DNA of 64,000 nt, taken from Bin34 sp965219935 (lineage in GTDB: Bacteria > Chloroflexota > Anaerolineae > Caldilineales > Caldilineaceae). The DNA lies in the NCBI GenBank assembly GCA_965219935.1, contig CBDCOU010000003.1, forward strand, positions 1,240,001 through 1,304,000, in the 5' to 3' direction. The notes below the pieces were generated by a model. That model worked only from the letters and a program-made list of their open reading frames with translations, was not told the DNA's origin and did no database searches. Positions 26,668-35,830 of this stretch are shown here, piece by piece. A program made the position numbers and the translations under genes. The first letter of the stretch is position 1, and every line of letters starts with the position of its first letter.

Positions 26668-27461
26668 TTCGTGTTTCCGATTCGCAGGTGAGGGGTTTTG
26701 TGCGGCCCCTCATCAAGTATGTGGTTGTCATCGCCTTCAGCTTGGCCGCCGGCATCGCCCTGGCGTGGTACGCGTGGCCCGTCCAGTGGCAAGGCGCGCT
26801 GCCGGCCGATCTGCTCGGCGCCTACAAAATCCTGATTGTCAACAGCTTGGCCGAGGACCAGCAGATCAACGGTTCGGACTCGCTGTCCCCCGGCGCGGCC
26901 AAAATTCTGGGCTACATGGCATCGGATCCAAGACTGGCGGTCAACGAAGCGCTGGGCCTCCTGCGCGCCGACGGAAGTGCCGGCCTGATCCTGGACGATG
27001 GCGAACAGGCATTGATCGAAGCCAATCTCCTGACCCTGCAGGGCGTGCTCATCGACGGCCCGCAGACGCCGGACGGGAGTGCCTTGCCCGTTTCGGAAGG
27101 AAGTCCGCCTCCGGAACTGGTCAGGGACAACCGGTTCATTCAGTTGTTCTCCCTGTTGAGCAGTTTGGTCCTGGTCGCGGGCCTGTTGTTTGTGGCCTGG
27201 CGCCTGATTGCCCAGGAGGCGGCTGCGGGAACGGAAGGCGAGGCGGTGGCCAGCCTGCACTCCGAGGTCGATCTGGGTACAGGAGGCGGTCTCCAAAACC
27301 AATTCGGGAAGTTCACAGGATTCCTGGAACGGGCCCGCACTCGGTTGCGCGATGTAGGCCTGACCCGGTTTGGGACCGAGGACTCGGCATCGGCGGACGA
27401 GGCCGCGGAGTTGGAGGACCCCGAGTATCAGGAGTACCGGGAACCGCATCCCCGACGCTGA
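26664..27461 (+). CDS. Two-span membrane protein of unknown function
   Basis: This 265-residue protein has hydrophobic spans at about residues 14-36 and 158-181 with a folded region between them that is probably extracytoplasmic. A C-terminal cytoplasmic tail is rich in Glu and Asp. I recognise no family. Its ATG overlaps the stop of the manC gene (ATGA), so it is coupled to it and may act in the same surface-glycan process. Confidence 0.8.
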   Translation: MIRVSDSQVRGFVRPLIKYVVVIAFSLAAGIALAWYAWPVQWQGALPADLLGAYKILIVNSLAEDQQINGSDSLSPGAAKILGYMASDPRLAVNEALGLLRADGSAGLILDDGEQALIEANLLTLQGVLIDGPQTPDGSALPVSEGSPPPELVRDNRFIQLFSLLSSLVLVAGLLFVAWRLIAQEAAAGTEGEAVASLHSEVDLGTGGGLQNQFGKFTGFLERARTRLRDVGLTRFGTEDSASADEAAELEDPEYQEYREPHPRR

Positions 27462-27468
27462 ATCCGGA

Positions 27469-27489
27469 GGGGCCAATCCGTTTGGCCCC
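27469..27489. terminator. Hairpin between convergent genes
   Basis: GGGGCCAA (27469-27476) pairs with TTGGCCCC (27482-27489) across a five-base loop. It lies between the ends of two convergent genes and could serve both strands, though no T-run follows. Confidence 0.5.
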
Positions 27490-27493
27490 CGCC

Positions 27494-28708
27494 TCAACGG
27501 AGCCGGGCGTCCATGTCCAGCAGAAAGCGGTCCGTCATGGTCGCGATATAGGCCCCGACCACGGCTCGCCGATCCCGGCAGTCCAGTTCGCCCCGCCAGG
27601 CCGGCGGCAACCGCGACGGCTCCGACACCAGCGCCGCGAACACACGGCGAATGGCGTCCACACCCGCCATGGCACGGACCCGCACCTTGCTGGTCCGGTA
27701 GAAGTTGACCGTCAGGAACCGCCGCAACTCGCCGTACATGGATTCCAACTCGGCATCCAGGCGCACCAAGGGCCGATCACCGCACCGCCGCACATCGGCA
27801 AGACTGCGAATGTTGCGGCTCTGCAGGTTTCCGACGGTGGCCTCCACGCAGTCGGCGATGGCCTGGCCCACCATTTCGGTGATCAACACCTTGCGCGAGG
27901 TCGAAGAGTCCAGGTCGGCCTCCTCCAGTTCACGGCTTCCGGCGTGCGCCCGAATACGCCGGTACACGTCCAGTTCCCTGACGGCCCCGGCCAAGCGTTG
28001 GCCGTTCCCTTCACCAAAGCGCATCAGGTCGTCCAAATCGCTTGAGTTGTAGGCAATCTCGTCGGCCAGATTGCTGATCTGGGCCTCCAGCGACGCAGCT
28101 TCCCAAGGTCGCAGACCTTCCTCTGCCACCCGTTCAACCTGGCGAGCCGACGGTGCGGACCCGTGCTTGAGAACGCCTTCCCTCACCTCGTACGTAAGGT
28201 TGAGGCCGGGTCGGTCCGGTCGACGCCGTTCCCGCACGTCCAGCAGTTCAAACGTGAACAGGTTGTGGTCGAAGCCACCGGCATCGGACAACAGTTCGTT
28301 CAGGGTCTGTTCCCCTTCGTGTCCGAACGGGGGGTGTCCCAAATCGTGGGCCAGGCATATGGCCTCGACCAAATCCTCGTTGACGTTCAGCCGACGCGCA
28401 ACGGAACGACCTATCTGCGCGACCTCCAGACTGTGCGTGAGCCGCGTCCGAACATGGTCGCTACCAGGCAATGGCTGCACCTGGGTCTTGTGAGCCAGAC
28501 GCCGAAAGGCGCGCGAGTGGACAATCCTGTCCCGGTCCCGCTGAAAGCAGGTGCGCCACTCGTCGACCGCCTCCGGCTGGACGCGACCACGGCTGTGCAG
28601 GCTGCACACGGCGTACGGGGCCAGCATCGCGATCTCCCTCTGTTCCAGGCACTCCCGATCCACCAGCGCCGGCCTGACCACAGCATCCCCTCCCTGCGTT
28701 GGCATCAA
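27494..28708 (-). CDS. dgt: Deoxyguanosine triphosphate triphosphohydrolase-like protein (dGTPase)
   Basis: This 404-residue HD-domain phosphohydrolase cleaves dNTPs to deoxynucleoside plus triphosphate and may help control dNTP pools. The metal ligands are visible: RTRLTHSLEVAQIGR supplies the first His, and the HD pair is in AHDLGHPPFGHEGE. A downstream Asp follows in NLADEIAYNSSDLDD. N- and C-terminal parts agree with the short (about 400 residue) dGTPase-like group. It follows an SDR gene with a four-base overlap. Confidence 0.92.
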   Translation of the reverse strand: MMPTQGGDAVVRPALVDRECLEQREIAMLAPYAVCSLHSRGRVQPEAVDEWRTCFQRDRDRIVHSRAFRRLAHKTQVQPLPGSDHVRTRLTHSLEVAQIGRSVARRLNVNEDLVEAICLAHDLGHPPFGHEGEQTLNELLSDAGGFDHNLFTFELLDVRERRRPDRPGLNLTYEVREGVLKHGSAPSARQVERVAEEGLRPWEAASLEAQISNLADEIAYNSSDLDDLMRFGEGNGQRLAGAVRELDVYRRIRAHAGSRELEEADLDSSTSRKVLITEMVGQAIADCVEATVGNLQSRNIRSLADVRRCGDRPLVRLDAELESMYGELRRFLTVNFYRTSKVRVRAMAGVDAIRRVFAALVSEPSRLPPAWRGELDCRDRRAVVGAYIATMTDRFLLDMDARLR

Positions 28709-29454
28709 CGCGGCCTGCGGTGCATGGCAATACTCTCCCCGCCATCGATGAACAGCAGCGATCCGGTGACGAAGTCCGAATCAATCAGGAAGCGCACGCC
28801 GCGCACGATGTCCTCGGGTGTTCCCCATCGGCCCAGAAGCGTTGCGTCCGCCACGCGCCGGCGGGCATTCGGAGACAGATCGGGCTGGGGCAGCACCGGC
28901 CCCGGCACAAGGCCATTGACCCTGACCCTGGGCGCGAGTTCGAGTGCCAGCTGCCGGGTGAGGGCCTCCAGGCCGGCCTTGCCCACGGCGTGGGCCGTCA
29001 ATCCGGTTCTGGGCTGACGCACGATGGTGTCCAGAATATTGATGATGGAGGGCGCGGACGACTCCAGCAACAGAGGCAGCAGTTCATTGCAAACGTACAC
29101 GCACCCGTCGATGGACGCACGGGTCACGCGATGCCAGGATGCATAGTCCGCCAGGGGGAATGCATCGAACTCCCAGGGACTGGCGGAGTTGATGCAGATG
29201 TCCAGACCGTCCCCCCGGCGGTGCAGATGGTCCCGAAGGCTTTGCACATCCCGAAGCCGGGTCACATCACACCGCACCGCGGAGGCTCCGGCATCGATGG
29301 CCTGCAGCTCGGCCAGGGTTGCCCGAGCCTGCTGTTCAGCACTCAGCCAGGAAAAGGTCACACTGGCCCCGGCGTGAGCCAAATCCAGACAGATGAGGCG
29401 CCCGATGCGGTGCGCTCCGCCCGTCACCAGCACCCTGCGTCCGGCCATGGACAT
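28705..29454 (-). CDS. Short-chain dehydrogenase/reductase, pteridine-reductase-like, atypical active site
   Basis: This 249-residue Rossmann enzyme has the cofactor motif TGGAHRIG and the NSAS motif. The catalytic region reads D142 (in INILDTIV), then H155-x3-K159 where nearly all SDRs have Tyr-x3-Lys. Asp at the usual Ser position is a feature of pteridine reductase 1 and FolM, and the following EALTRQLALELAPRVRVNGLVPG also resembles that group. The Tyr to His change could alter or abolish reduction. The start at 29454 was chosen because the cofactor fold begins there. It overlaps the dGTPase gene, so the two form an operon. Confidence 0.83.
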   Translation of the reverse strand: MSMAGRRVLVTGGAHRIGRLICLDLAHAGASVTFSWLSAEQQARATLAELQAIDAGASAVRCDVTRLRDVQSLRDHLHRRGDGLDICINSASPWEFDAFPLADYASWHRVTRASIDGCVYVCNELLPLLLESSAPSIINILDTIVRQPRTGLTAHAVGKAGLEALTRQLALELAPRVRVNGLVPGPVLPQPDLSPNARRRVADATLLGRWGTPEDIVRGVRFLIDSDFVTGSLLFIDGGESIAMHRRPR

Positions 29455-29602
29455 TGTCGAGGGTTCAGGTGAATCAGCCACAGTTGAAACCAGTCGGCAC
29501 AGGCGCATCCTCCGGCTCCGGGATTATCACACATGGATGCCTGACCAACAGGAGTGGAAGGGGGATCCTTGGCACCGCCCCGCCCGGCCCAGACCGTCCC
29601 GT

Positions 29603-29632
29603 TTGGGGAATGAATCGGCTGCGGCCTATAAT
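29603..29632 (+). promoter_or_regulatory. Promoter of the S1-domain protein gene
   Basis: TTGGGG (29603-29608), an 18-base spacer and a perfect TATAAT (29627-29632) place the start near 29639, about 53 bases before the ATG. Confidence 0.55.
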
Positions 29633-29691
29633 TGTGTCCCGCCATCCCATTCTCCGCGCCCTCGGCAGCCACACCACCCCCCGTACCCACA

Positions 29692-30831
29692 ATGGACAAC
29701 AATCCCTTGCCCTCCTCCGGGCAGGTTACCGTCTCCGACGGCATCCAGGGCGCACAGGACCGTGCGGCCGCTGCGTCCCAACCCAATCCGCAGGCTGCGG
29801 ATGCCACCGCGCAACCAGCGGATCCGGAGCCGGTCAAACGCCCCAAGCAGAAGAAGAAGATCGTAACCCTGGCCGTCGGCGACAAACGCGACGGGACCGT
29901 CACCCGCGTTACGGACCGCCAAGGCGCCTGGGTCAATATCGGAACGGGCAAGGATGGGTTTCTCCACAAGAGCCAGTTCCTGCCGCATCTCCGTTACAAC
30001 AAAGAGAAACTCGAGGCTTTTCAACCTTCGAGACACCTCAAGCGCGGCGACCGGATCCATGTTTGGATCCACAAGCTGAACCGGGAGACCAACAAGATTG
30101 ACCTGACGCTGATCCGGCCGGACTACAAGTCCATCAAAAACCTGAAGATCGGCGAAAAGCGTCACGCCGTGGTCAAGGCCGTCATTGATGCCGCAGCTTT
30201 TTGCGACATCGGTTCCGACAAGGACGGCTTCCTGCCGGTGAGCCGCCTGTCCCAGGAACGGGTGCAGGACATCCATACCGTCGTCAAAGTCGGCGACGAG
30301 TTTGATGTCTGGGTCACTGAAATCAGCATGCCCAAGGAAAAGGGCAGCAAGTGGCAGATTGCCGTCAGCAAGCTGTCGCCCGATATCAAGCTCATCTCCG
30401 ATCTGCGCCGGGGAGCCCGCATCAACGGTACCGTCAAGGACTTCAACGATCGGGGCGCCCTGTTGGACGTCGGCGTCGGCGTCGACGCCTTCATGCCCCT
30501 GGACGAAATCGATCATCACCATGTCGTGAATGCCGCCGACGAGCTGGAGGTCGGCCAGGAAGTTGAAGTCATGATTCTCATGGTCAGTTCCCGGCGCAGG
30601 AGACTGGATGTAAGCCGCCGCCGCCTTCTGGATGCGCCGGACGACGAGGAGATCGAGGATCCCTTCGGCACCAACGACGCCCCGCCCATGAATGCAATGG
30701 AACTGGCCTTCATGAAAGCACAGCAGGGGCAGGGGTCGCGGAAGGGGCGCAAGGGCCGCAAGCGGAAAGACCAGGCGTCCAGTTCCGAGCAACTGGACAT
30801 CATTACACGCACGCTGCAGTCGGGTGACTGA
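29692..30831 (+). CDS. RNA-binding protein with three S1 domains
   Basis: This 379-residue protein has a disordered Ala/Gln/Pro-rich N-terminus (1-55), a basic KRPKQKKK patch, and three S1-type OB folds at about 58-140, 150-235 and 242-320. The tail is acidic, then strongly basic (GSRKGRKGRKRK). It resembles a short ribosomal protein S1 or a general S1 RNA chaperone, but lacks the usual four to six repeats. The ATG at 29692 was chosen because it starts the low-complexity leader directly after the promoter; an ATG 60 bases earlier overlaps the -10. Confidence 0.83.
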   Translation: MDNNPLPSSGQVTVSDGIQGAQDRAAAASQPNPQAADATAQPADPEPVKRPKQKKKIVTLAVGDKRDGTVTRVTDRQGAWVNIGTGKDGFLHKSQFLPHLRYNKEKLEAFQPSRHLKRGDRIHVWIHKLNRETNKIDLTLIRPDYKSIKNLKIGEKRHAVVKAVIDAAAFCDIGSDKDGFLPVSRLSQERVQDIHTVVKVGDEFDVWVTEISMPKEKGSKWQIAVSKLSPDIKLISDLRRGARINGTVKDFNDRGALLDVGVGVDAFMPLDEIDHHHVVNAADELEVGQEVEVMILMVSSRRRRLDVSRRRLLDAPDDEEIEDPFGTNDAPPMNAMELAFMKAQQGQGSRKGRKGRKRKDQASSSEQLDIITRTLQSGD

Positions 30832-30958
30832 CGCCGTCCGCACTCCGGGTATCCGCTCCATCCACTGGCCGTGAACGTCATGTAGGCATCCGCTTCCGCC
30901 AAGCACGCAGGGTGGCGTGCATCCATTCCACCCCTTGTTCTAGTCAGTTGACACAACA

Positions 30959-33487
30959 ATGCCGTCCAACATCGCACCTGATGAACAAGACGAACCATCC
31001 GTCCTTTTCGCTTCCCACCCCTCCGCACAAGATTTCCAATCCGGGTCGTGCACCCGGATAGTCCCTGCCAGTGAGAATCGAAGGCGCGGCGGAGCCACGT
31101 TCTGTGTGGTTCTGGATTTTCCGGTCCTCAGGGAACACCTGCCCCGCGATCAGGTAGGGGACCTGATCACCGCATTCAGCCTCAGGGTCTGTCGCAGCTA
31201 CCTCCTGTCCTCCGCCAAGGGCGTCAGCGCCTTGACCGATTCCCTGGTTGCACTGCACGTGTACCTGGGATACATCCGCCGCGACTACCCCAACATCCAA
31301 TTGGAGGGTACCGCCTCGGTGGCGGAGGTGCGGGCCCGCGAATTGAAAGTGGCCTGGACCGACGGAACCTGTCACGTGGTGACGGGGCAGGCGACCGCAG
31401 ACGTGTTCCCCACCGGTGAAGCGCCCACCGACGGTCTGGCCGGCGGGTCGAACCGGCTCCTCCCCGGAACCTATCAAGGCGGACTGGCCCCGGGCCAGGG
31501 ATGCCTTCTGGCCACGTCCGACTGGTTGGCCACCAACGAAACCCAGGCCACTGCCGCGGTGGCCAAGCAGACCCTGGCCACCGCGGTCACCGACCTTGCA
31601 GACGGCACGCGGCCGGAGCGAGCGGACTGGTTTGCCGCCCAGTCCCGCCGCCAGGGGGCCCCCGGACTTCTGATCGCAATCCCGACACCGGACACCGCGC
31701 ACCAGCCCGACCGGGCCGATCGGGCCGACAAAATCCGGTTTGTGGCTCCAGCGCATCCGGACGCAACAGGGGAACAAGCGCGACCGGACGCAATGCCGGC
31801 CGCCGGGATGATGGAACCCGCGGGTGCAGTCCAAGAAGCCCCGGAGGCAACCGATTTTGAGATGTCCGAACCGAAGGTCATCCTGGCCTCGGCCGAACTG
31901 GAGGCCCCGGCGACACCCCGAAATCCTGCAGCGAAGCCGGACGCCCATCACGGTGAGGACAGAGAGCGGGAACCCGCGGCCGTCCTGCAGTCCGCGCTGG
32001 ACACGCGCGGCCACGGACTAAATGCGGGAGACGGCCGGTTGGGAGGCGGCGGCCGTCTCCTGCGATCCGCGGGTCAGAGACTAAAGGTGTGGTTCGGCGA
32101 GGCATTTCCCGACCCGAATGCCGAGACCCAGGCCGGTACGCAACCCGCAGCGATTGCGGAGCCATCCGCAGAGAGTCCACCCGACGCGGTGGTTTCGCCC
32201 CACTCCGTACCGGCAACCGCACCGAGTCCCGGCCAGTCGGTTGCCCTCCCCAACCTTCAGGAGATCTACCACACGCTTCAGGAGCGTCAGCCCAGGCGGA
32301 GGATTCCGAAGTCGTGGTCGGCCATGTTGCTTCTGTGCCTGCTGATAACGGTGCCGGCCGCCACATATTTCGCGTATCGAATCAACGAGCCCACAGGCAG
32401 CCAGGATGATCCGGTGGCCCTGGCCCTGATCCAACAGCAGGTGGAGAAGGCGGATGCGCTGCTGGGACGCGAGCAGCATGAAGCGGCCCAGGAGCAACTG
32501 CAGCAGGCCCGCGAACTGGCCCAAAGCATTCAGGAGACGCAAGGACCGTCACCCGGCCTGAACGCCCTCCAGTTGAAGATTCTGGAACTTTGGGACGATG
32601 CCTTTCAACGCATTCCGCTGCTGGGACTGACCGAGCCGCTGTTGACGTTTGGGCGCGACCAACCTCCGGCACGCATGGCGATCAACTTCCAGGACCTGTA
32701 TGTCCTGGCCAGCGATCACCGAACGGTTACCAAATACCGGCTGGACTCCCTGCGCCGGAAGGAGGGGGGAGCTCCCCAGGAGATACTGAGCCAGGACACC
32801 GTCATCGACGGCGTTACGGTTGGCAGGATCGTGGACATGGCGTTCCAACCGACCAAGACCGCGCACAGCGACAAGCCCAGCCTGTATCTCATCGACGAAG
32901 ACCGCCATCTGTTCCAGTACAACGACACGGACCTCATCTCCCACGTGACCCTCGGCAGCAGGAATGCATGGATCAGTCCGGTCCAGATTGACTTCTACTC
33001 GAACCGGCTCTACGTGGCCGACAGCGGCCACGGACAGATTTGGCGCTACAACCTCAACCAGGCCGTGGTGCAAGAAGAGCCCTGGCTGCCCGAACCGATC
33101 GATCTGAGCGGTGCGGTCGGCATGCACGTGGGCGACAACATCTGGTTGTTGTTCGACAACAACACCGTGGTATCGCTGGGACGACAGGATTCCGGCAACC
33201 AAGCCAACATTCAGCTGCCCTTTGCGGTGCACGGGGCTGTGGGCTTCAACAGTCGGTTTGTCGACCTTGAGGCCGACACGGAACAGAACAACTACATGCT
33301 GCTGGTGGATTCCGGACGCGGCAGCATCCTGGTGCTGGACCCCAACACGGGCGCGTTTCGGCACCAGCTTGTACCCCCCAACGGCATGGAGGAAGCCTTC
33401 GACGGCCTCCTGGATGTATTCGTCCACAGGGACACCATGTACATCCTGACTGCCCGCGCCCTGTTCGAACATGCCTTCAACCCCTGA
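30959..33487 (+). CDS. Membrane protein with PP2C-like N-domain and beta-propeller C-domain
   Basis: This 842-residue protein has four parts. Residues about 40-230 resemble a degenerate PP2C phosphatase (LEGTASVAEVRARELKVAWT, then SNRLLPGTYQGGLAPGQGCLLATSDWL), but the metal-binding Asp motifs are not clearly kept. Residues 230-440 are Pro/Ala-rich and disordered. One transmembrane helix lies at about 451-473. After a helical segment (KADALLGREQHEAAQEQLQQA), the C-terminal 280 residues form a probable extracytoplasmic beta-propeller with repeats such as LYLIDEDRHLFQYN and LYVADSGHGQIWRYN. A sensor or scaffold at the membrane is likely; function is not known. No clear ribosome site precedes the ATG. 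Confidence 0.75.
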   Translation: MPSNIAPDEQDEPSVLFASHPSAQDFQSGSCTRIVPASENRRRGGATFCVVLDFPVLREHLPRDQVGDLITAFSLRVCRSYLLSSAKGVSALTDSLVALHVYLGYIRRDYPNIQLEGTASVAEVRARELKVAWTDGTCHVVTGQATADVFPTGEAPTDGLAGGSNRLLPGTYQGGLAPGQGCLLATSDWLATNETQATAAVAKQTLATAVTDLADGTRPERADWFAAQSRRQGAPGLLIAIPTPDTAHQPDRADRADKIRFVAPAHPDATGEQARPDAMPAAGMMEPAGAVQEAPEATDFEMSEPKVILASAELEAPATPRNPAAKPDAHHGEDREREPAAVLQSALDTRGHGLNAGDGRLGGGGRLLRSAGQRLKVWFGEAFPDPNAETQAGTQPAAIAEPSAESPPDAVVSPHSVPATAPSPGQSVALPNLQEIYHTLQERQPRRRIPKSWSAMLLLCLLITVPAATYFAYRINEPTGSQDDPVALALIQQQVEKADALLGREQHEAAQEQLQQARELAQSIQETQGPSPGLNALQLKILELWDDAFQRIPLLGLTEPLLTFGRDQPPARMAINFQDLYVLASDHRTVTKYRLDSLRRKEGGAPQEILSQDTVIDGVTVGRIVDMAFQPTKTAHSDKPSLYLIDEDRHLFQYNDTDLISHVTLGSRNAWISPVQIDFYSNRLYVADSGHGQIWRYNLNQAVVQEEPWLPEPIDLSGAVGMHVGDNIWLLFDNNTVVSLGRQDSGNQANIQLPFAVHGAVGFNSRFVDLEADTEQNNYMLLVDSGRGSILVLDPNTGAFRHQLVPPNGMEEAFDGLLDVFVHRDTMYILTARALFEHAFNP

Positions 33488-33742
33488 ACACACCGGCACC
33501 CAAGGCAGGCAGATACGGTGATAACATTATGGTGCTGCGCGTCCGCCTCCCGCTCCCGTCCCGTCCACTGTCCAACACCTCCTAGCTGCCCTCAATCCGC
33601 CGACCCGACCTTGTACAGACAGGTCACAGGCCGGTTTGTCCACTTGTTGGCCAGTCCCTGCCACCGCTGCTTCCCAGGATTGCCAGGCGGCGCTTGAACA
33701 TCCGGGTTTCCACGCGCCCCAGGCTGTATCCCACCGTTTGCC

Positions 33743-34915
33743 ATGGACATGTCGACCGACGCCGTTACCGGGCCTCCTTCCCGACTGTCCCAACCCAGAC
33801 GCCTGGTCTGGAGCGGTGCCATCGCCGTATTGAGTGTGGTCCTGGCCGTCTGCGTCTATATTGTCGGCAGGCCCTTGTTCAACATGGCCTATCAGAAAGC
33901 CGTGAACACGACCACGGTCACGATTCACATACCGGAACCGTCCAACGAGGCCCCTGCCGCAATCGCGCCTGCCACTGCACCGGAAGCCGACAACCCGTCA
34001 CAGCCGGAGGCTGCGGCGATGCCGGAACCCCTGGACCGGGAACCGGTCTTCGCCACCGTGCAACGGGAAGAGCGCTTGAACATCCTGTTGTTTGGTTTCG
34101 ACACCCGCGTGGAAGACCCATCCGCGCCGCGTACGGACACACTGATGCTCCTGAGTTGGAACCAGGAGACCAATGCGCTCGACATCCTTTCCATTCCCCG
34201 CGACTTGTGGGTTCCGGTACCCGGGTTTCCGCCGACCAAAGTCAACCTGGTCTATTCGCTCGGCGAAACCGTGCCTGCAACCGGTGGCGGCGAACGCCTC
34301 CTGGCCGACACGCTGTCCGCATTCCTGAACCAACCCATTGACCACTACGCCTGGGTCAACTTCGCCGGGTTTGTCCGCATTATCGACCTCCTGGGCGGCA
34401 TCGACATTTATGTCCCGTGGGCCATTTACGACGAGAAGTACCCGACGCCCGACTACGGGGTCGAAACCTTTGAACTGCCGGCCGGTCACCAGCACCTTGA
34501 CGGGGTTACCACCCTCAAGTACGCCCGCACGCGCACCCAGGACGGCGACTATGGCCGAATCGGCCGGCAACAGGCCGTCATCAGCGCAGTGCTGCGTCAG
34601 GTATCCAATCCCAACAACGCAGCCGATCTGCTGGCGGCCGCACCCAACATCATCCGCACGCTACGGGGCAACTTCGGCACCGACATGAACGTCGCCCAGA
34701 TGCTGCAGCTGGCCCAGAAGGGCGCGGCCAACACTCCCCAAACGGGACGCAGGCTCATCCTGGATCGACACCATGGCGAAGAGGCCATCTCCGAGGAAGG
34801 CATGTGGGTTCTGATCCCGGACCGAGCGACCATCCGAGCCGCGTTGTCCGACTTCTTTGGCGTTTCCGTACAACCGTTGCAGACACCGCCGGTGTCCGCC
34901 GACGCCGGTTCCTAG
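33743..34915 (+). CDS. LytR-CpsA-Psr (LCP) family glycopolymer transferase
   Basis: This 390-residue membrane-anchored enzyme family attaches polyprenyl-pyrophosphate-linked glycopolymers to the cell wall. One transmembrane helix (about 23-45) precedes a Pro/Ala linker and the LCP domain (about 115-330). The domain has the conserved APRTDTLMLLSW, SIPRDLWVPVPG, KVNLVYSLG and YARTRTQDGDYGRIGRQQ motifs with the Arg and Asp residues that bind pyrophosphate. An ATG two codons in is an alternative start. The next gene starts three bases after its stop, which links it to polyprenyl-phosphate chemistry. Confidence 0.92.
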   Translation: MDMSTDAVTGPPSRLSQPRRLVWSGAIAVLSVVLAVCVYIVGRPLFNMAYQKAVNTTTVTIHIPEPSNEAPAAIAPATAPEADNPSQPEAAAMPEPLDREPVFATVQREERLNILLFGFDTRVEDPSAPRTDTLMLLSWNQETNALDILSIPRDLWVPVPGFPPTKVNLVYSLGETVPATGGGERLLADTLSAFLNQPIDHYAWVNFAGFVRIIDLLGGIDIYVPWAIYDEKYPTPDYGVETFELPAGHQHLDGVTTLKYARTRTQDGDYGRIGRQQAVISAVLRQVSNPNNAADLLAAAPNIIRTLRGNFGTDMNVAQMLQLAQKGAANTPQTGRRLILDRHHGEEAISEEGMWVLIPDRATIRAALSDFFGVSVQPLQTPPVSADAGS

Positions 34916-34918
34916 ACC

Positions 34919-35830
34919 GTGTCCGCCGTAGGTACCGCGGCGATCCGGATTCTGCCATGGCTGCGCTTGGCACGGCCCCAGCAGTGGACCAAAAACCTGT
35001 TCGTACTGGCCGTCCCGTTTTTTGCCGGCACCCTGCTGGATCCCGGCGAACTGCTCTCCAGCGTTGTAGCGGCGATCTCGTTTTGCCTGGCCTCGAGTGC
35101 CGCCTACGCATTCAACGATGCGCAGGATGTCGAACTGGATCGGCTGCACCCCCGCAAACGCCGGCGCCCGGTCGCGGCCGGCGCCGTATCGATTCAGGCA
35201 GCCCGTTTCTTCGCCGCCCTGCTGGCAGTGGCCAGTCTCTCGGTGTCGGCTGCGGCCGGCGGGATCGCCACCTTGTGGGTGGCCATCTTCCTGCTGGTCA
35301 ACGCCCTGTACTCGGCAGGCCTGAGGCAACTTCCGGGCCTTGACATCATCATCATTGCCCTCGGTTTTTCATTGCGGGTTCTGGCCGGCGCCGGGAACGA
35401 CATCGGCAACACAAGTCCCTGGCTCCTGGCGTGCACCGGCATCACCGCCCTGCTACTGGCCGCGGGCAAGCGCCACTCGGAACTCGGCTCCCACGGTGCA
35501 GTCGCCGTCCAATTCAGGCCGGGACTGCGCAAGGTATCGCTGCGCACGACGGGAACGGCCGTTTGGGCTTCCGCCACCGTCCTGGCAGGCGCCTATAGCC
35601 TGTATGCACTTTCAGCCTCTTCGCGCACGGCCCCCGGCTGGGCAATGGGGCTCACCATTCCCTTTGCAGGTCTGATCATAGGGCTGTACCTGTGGCAGGT
35701 TCTGCGCCATCACGCCGGCGAACAACCCGAACTCCTGCCATTTCTCTGCAAACCATTGCTGCTGTCCCTGCTGGGGTATCTGGCAGCCACCATCACAGTC
35801 ATATATGGGGTGCCGATGTGGACAAGGTAA
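34919..35830 (+). CDS. UbiA-family prenyltransferase, decaprenyl-phosphate phosphoribosyltransferase-like
   Basis: This 303-residue integral membrane enzyme has about eight to nine helices. The Mg-binding motif is NDAQDVELDRLHPRKRRRP, and the second motif DIIIIALGFSLRVLAG matches the decaprenyl-phosphate phosphoribosyltransferase (DprE-pathway UbiA) group more than ubiquinone or heme enzymes. The start is a GTG three bases after the LCP gene. Association with an LCP protein fits a role in lipid-linked glycan synthesis. Confidence 0.82.
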   Translation: MSAVGTAAIRILPWLRLARPQQWTKNLFVLAVPFFAGTLLDPGELLSSVVAAISFCLASSAAYAFNDAQDVELDRLHPRKRRRPVAAGAVSIQAARFFAALLAVASLSVSAAAGGIATLWVAIFLLVNALYSAGLRQLPGLDIIIIALGFSLRVLAGAGNDIGNTSPWLLACTGITALLLAAGKRHSELGSHGAVAVQFRPGLRKVSLRTTGTAVWASATVLAGAYSLYALSASSRTAPGWAMGLTIPFAGLIIGLYLWQVLRHHAGEQPELLPFLCKPLLLSLLGYLAATITVIYGVPMWTR

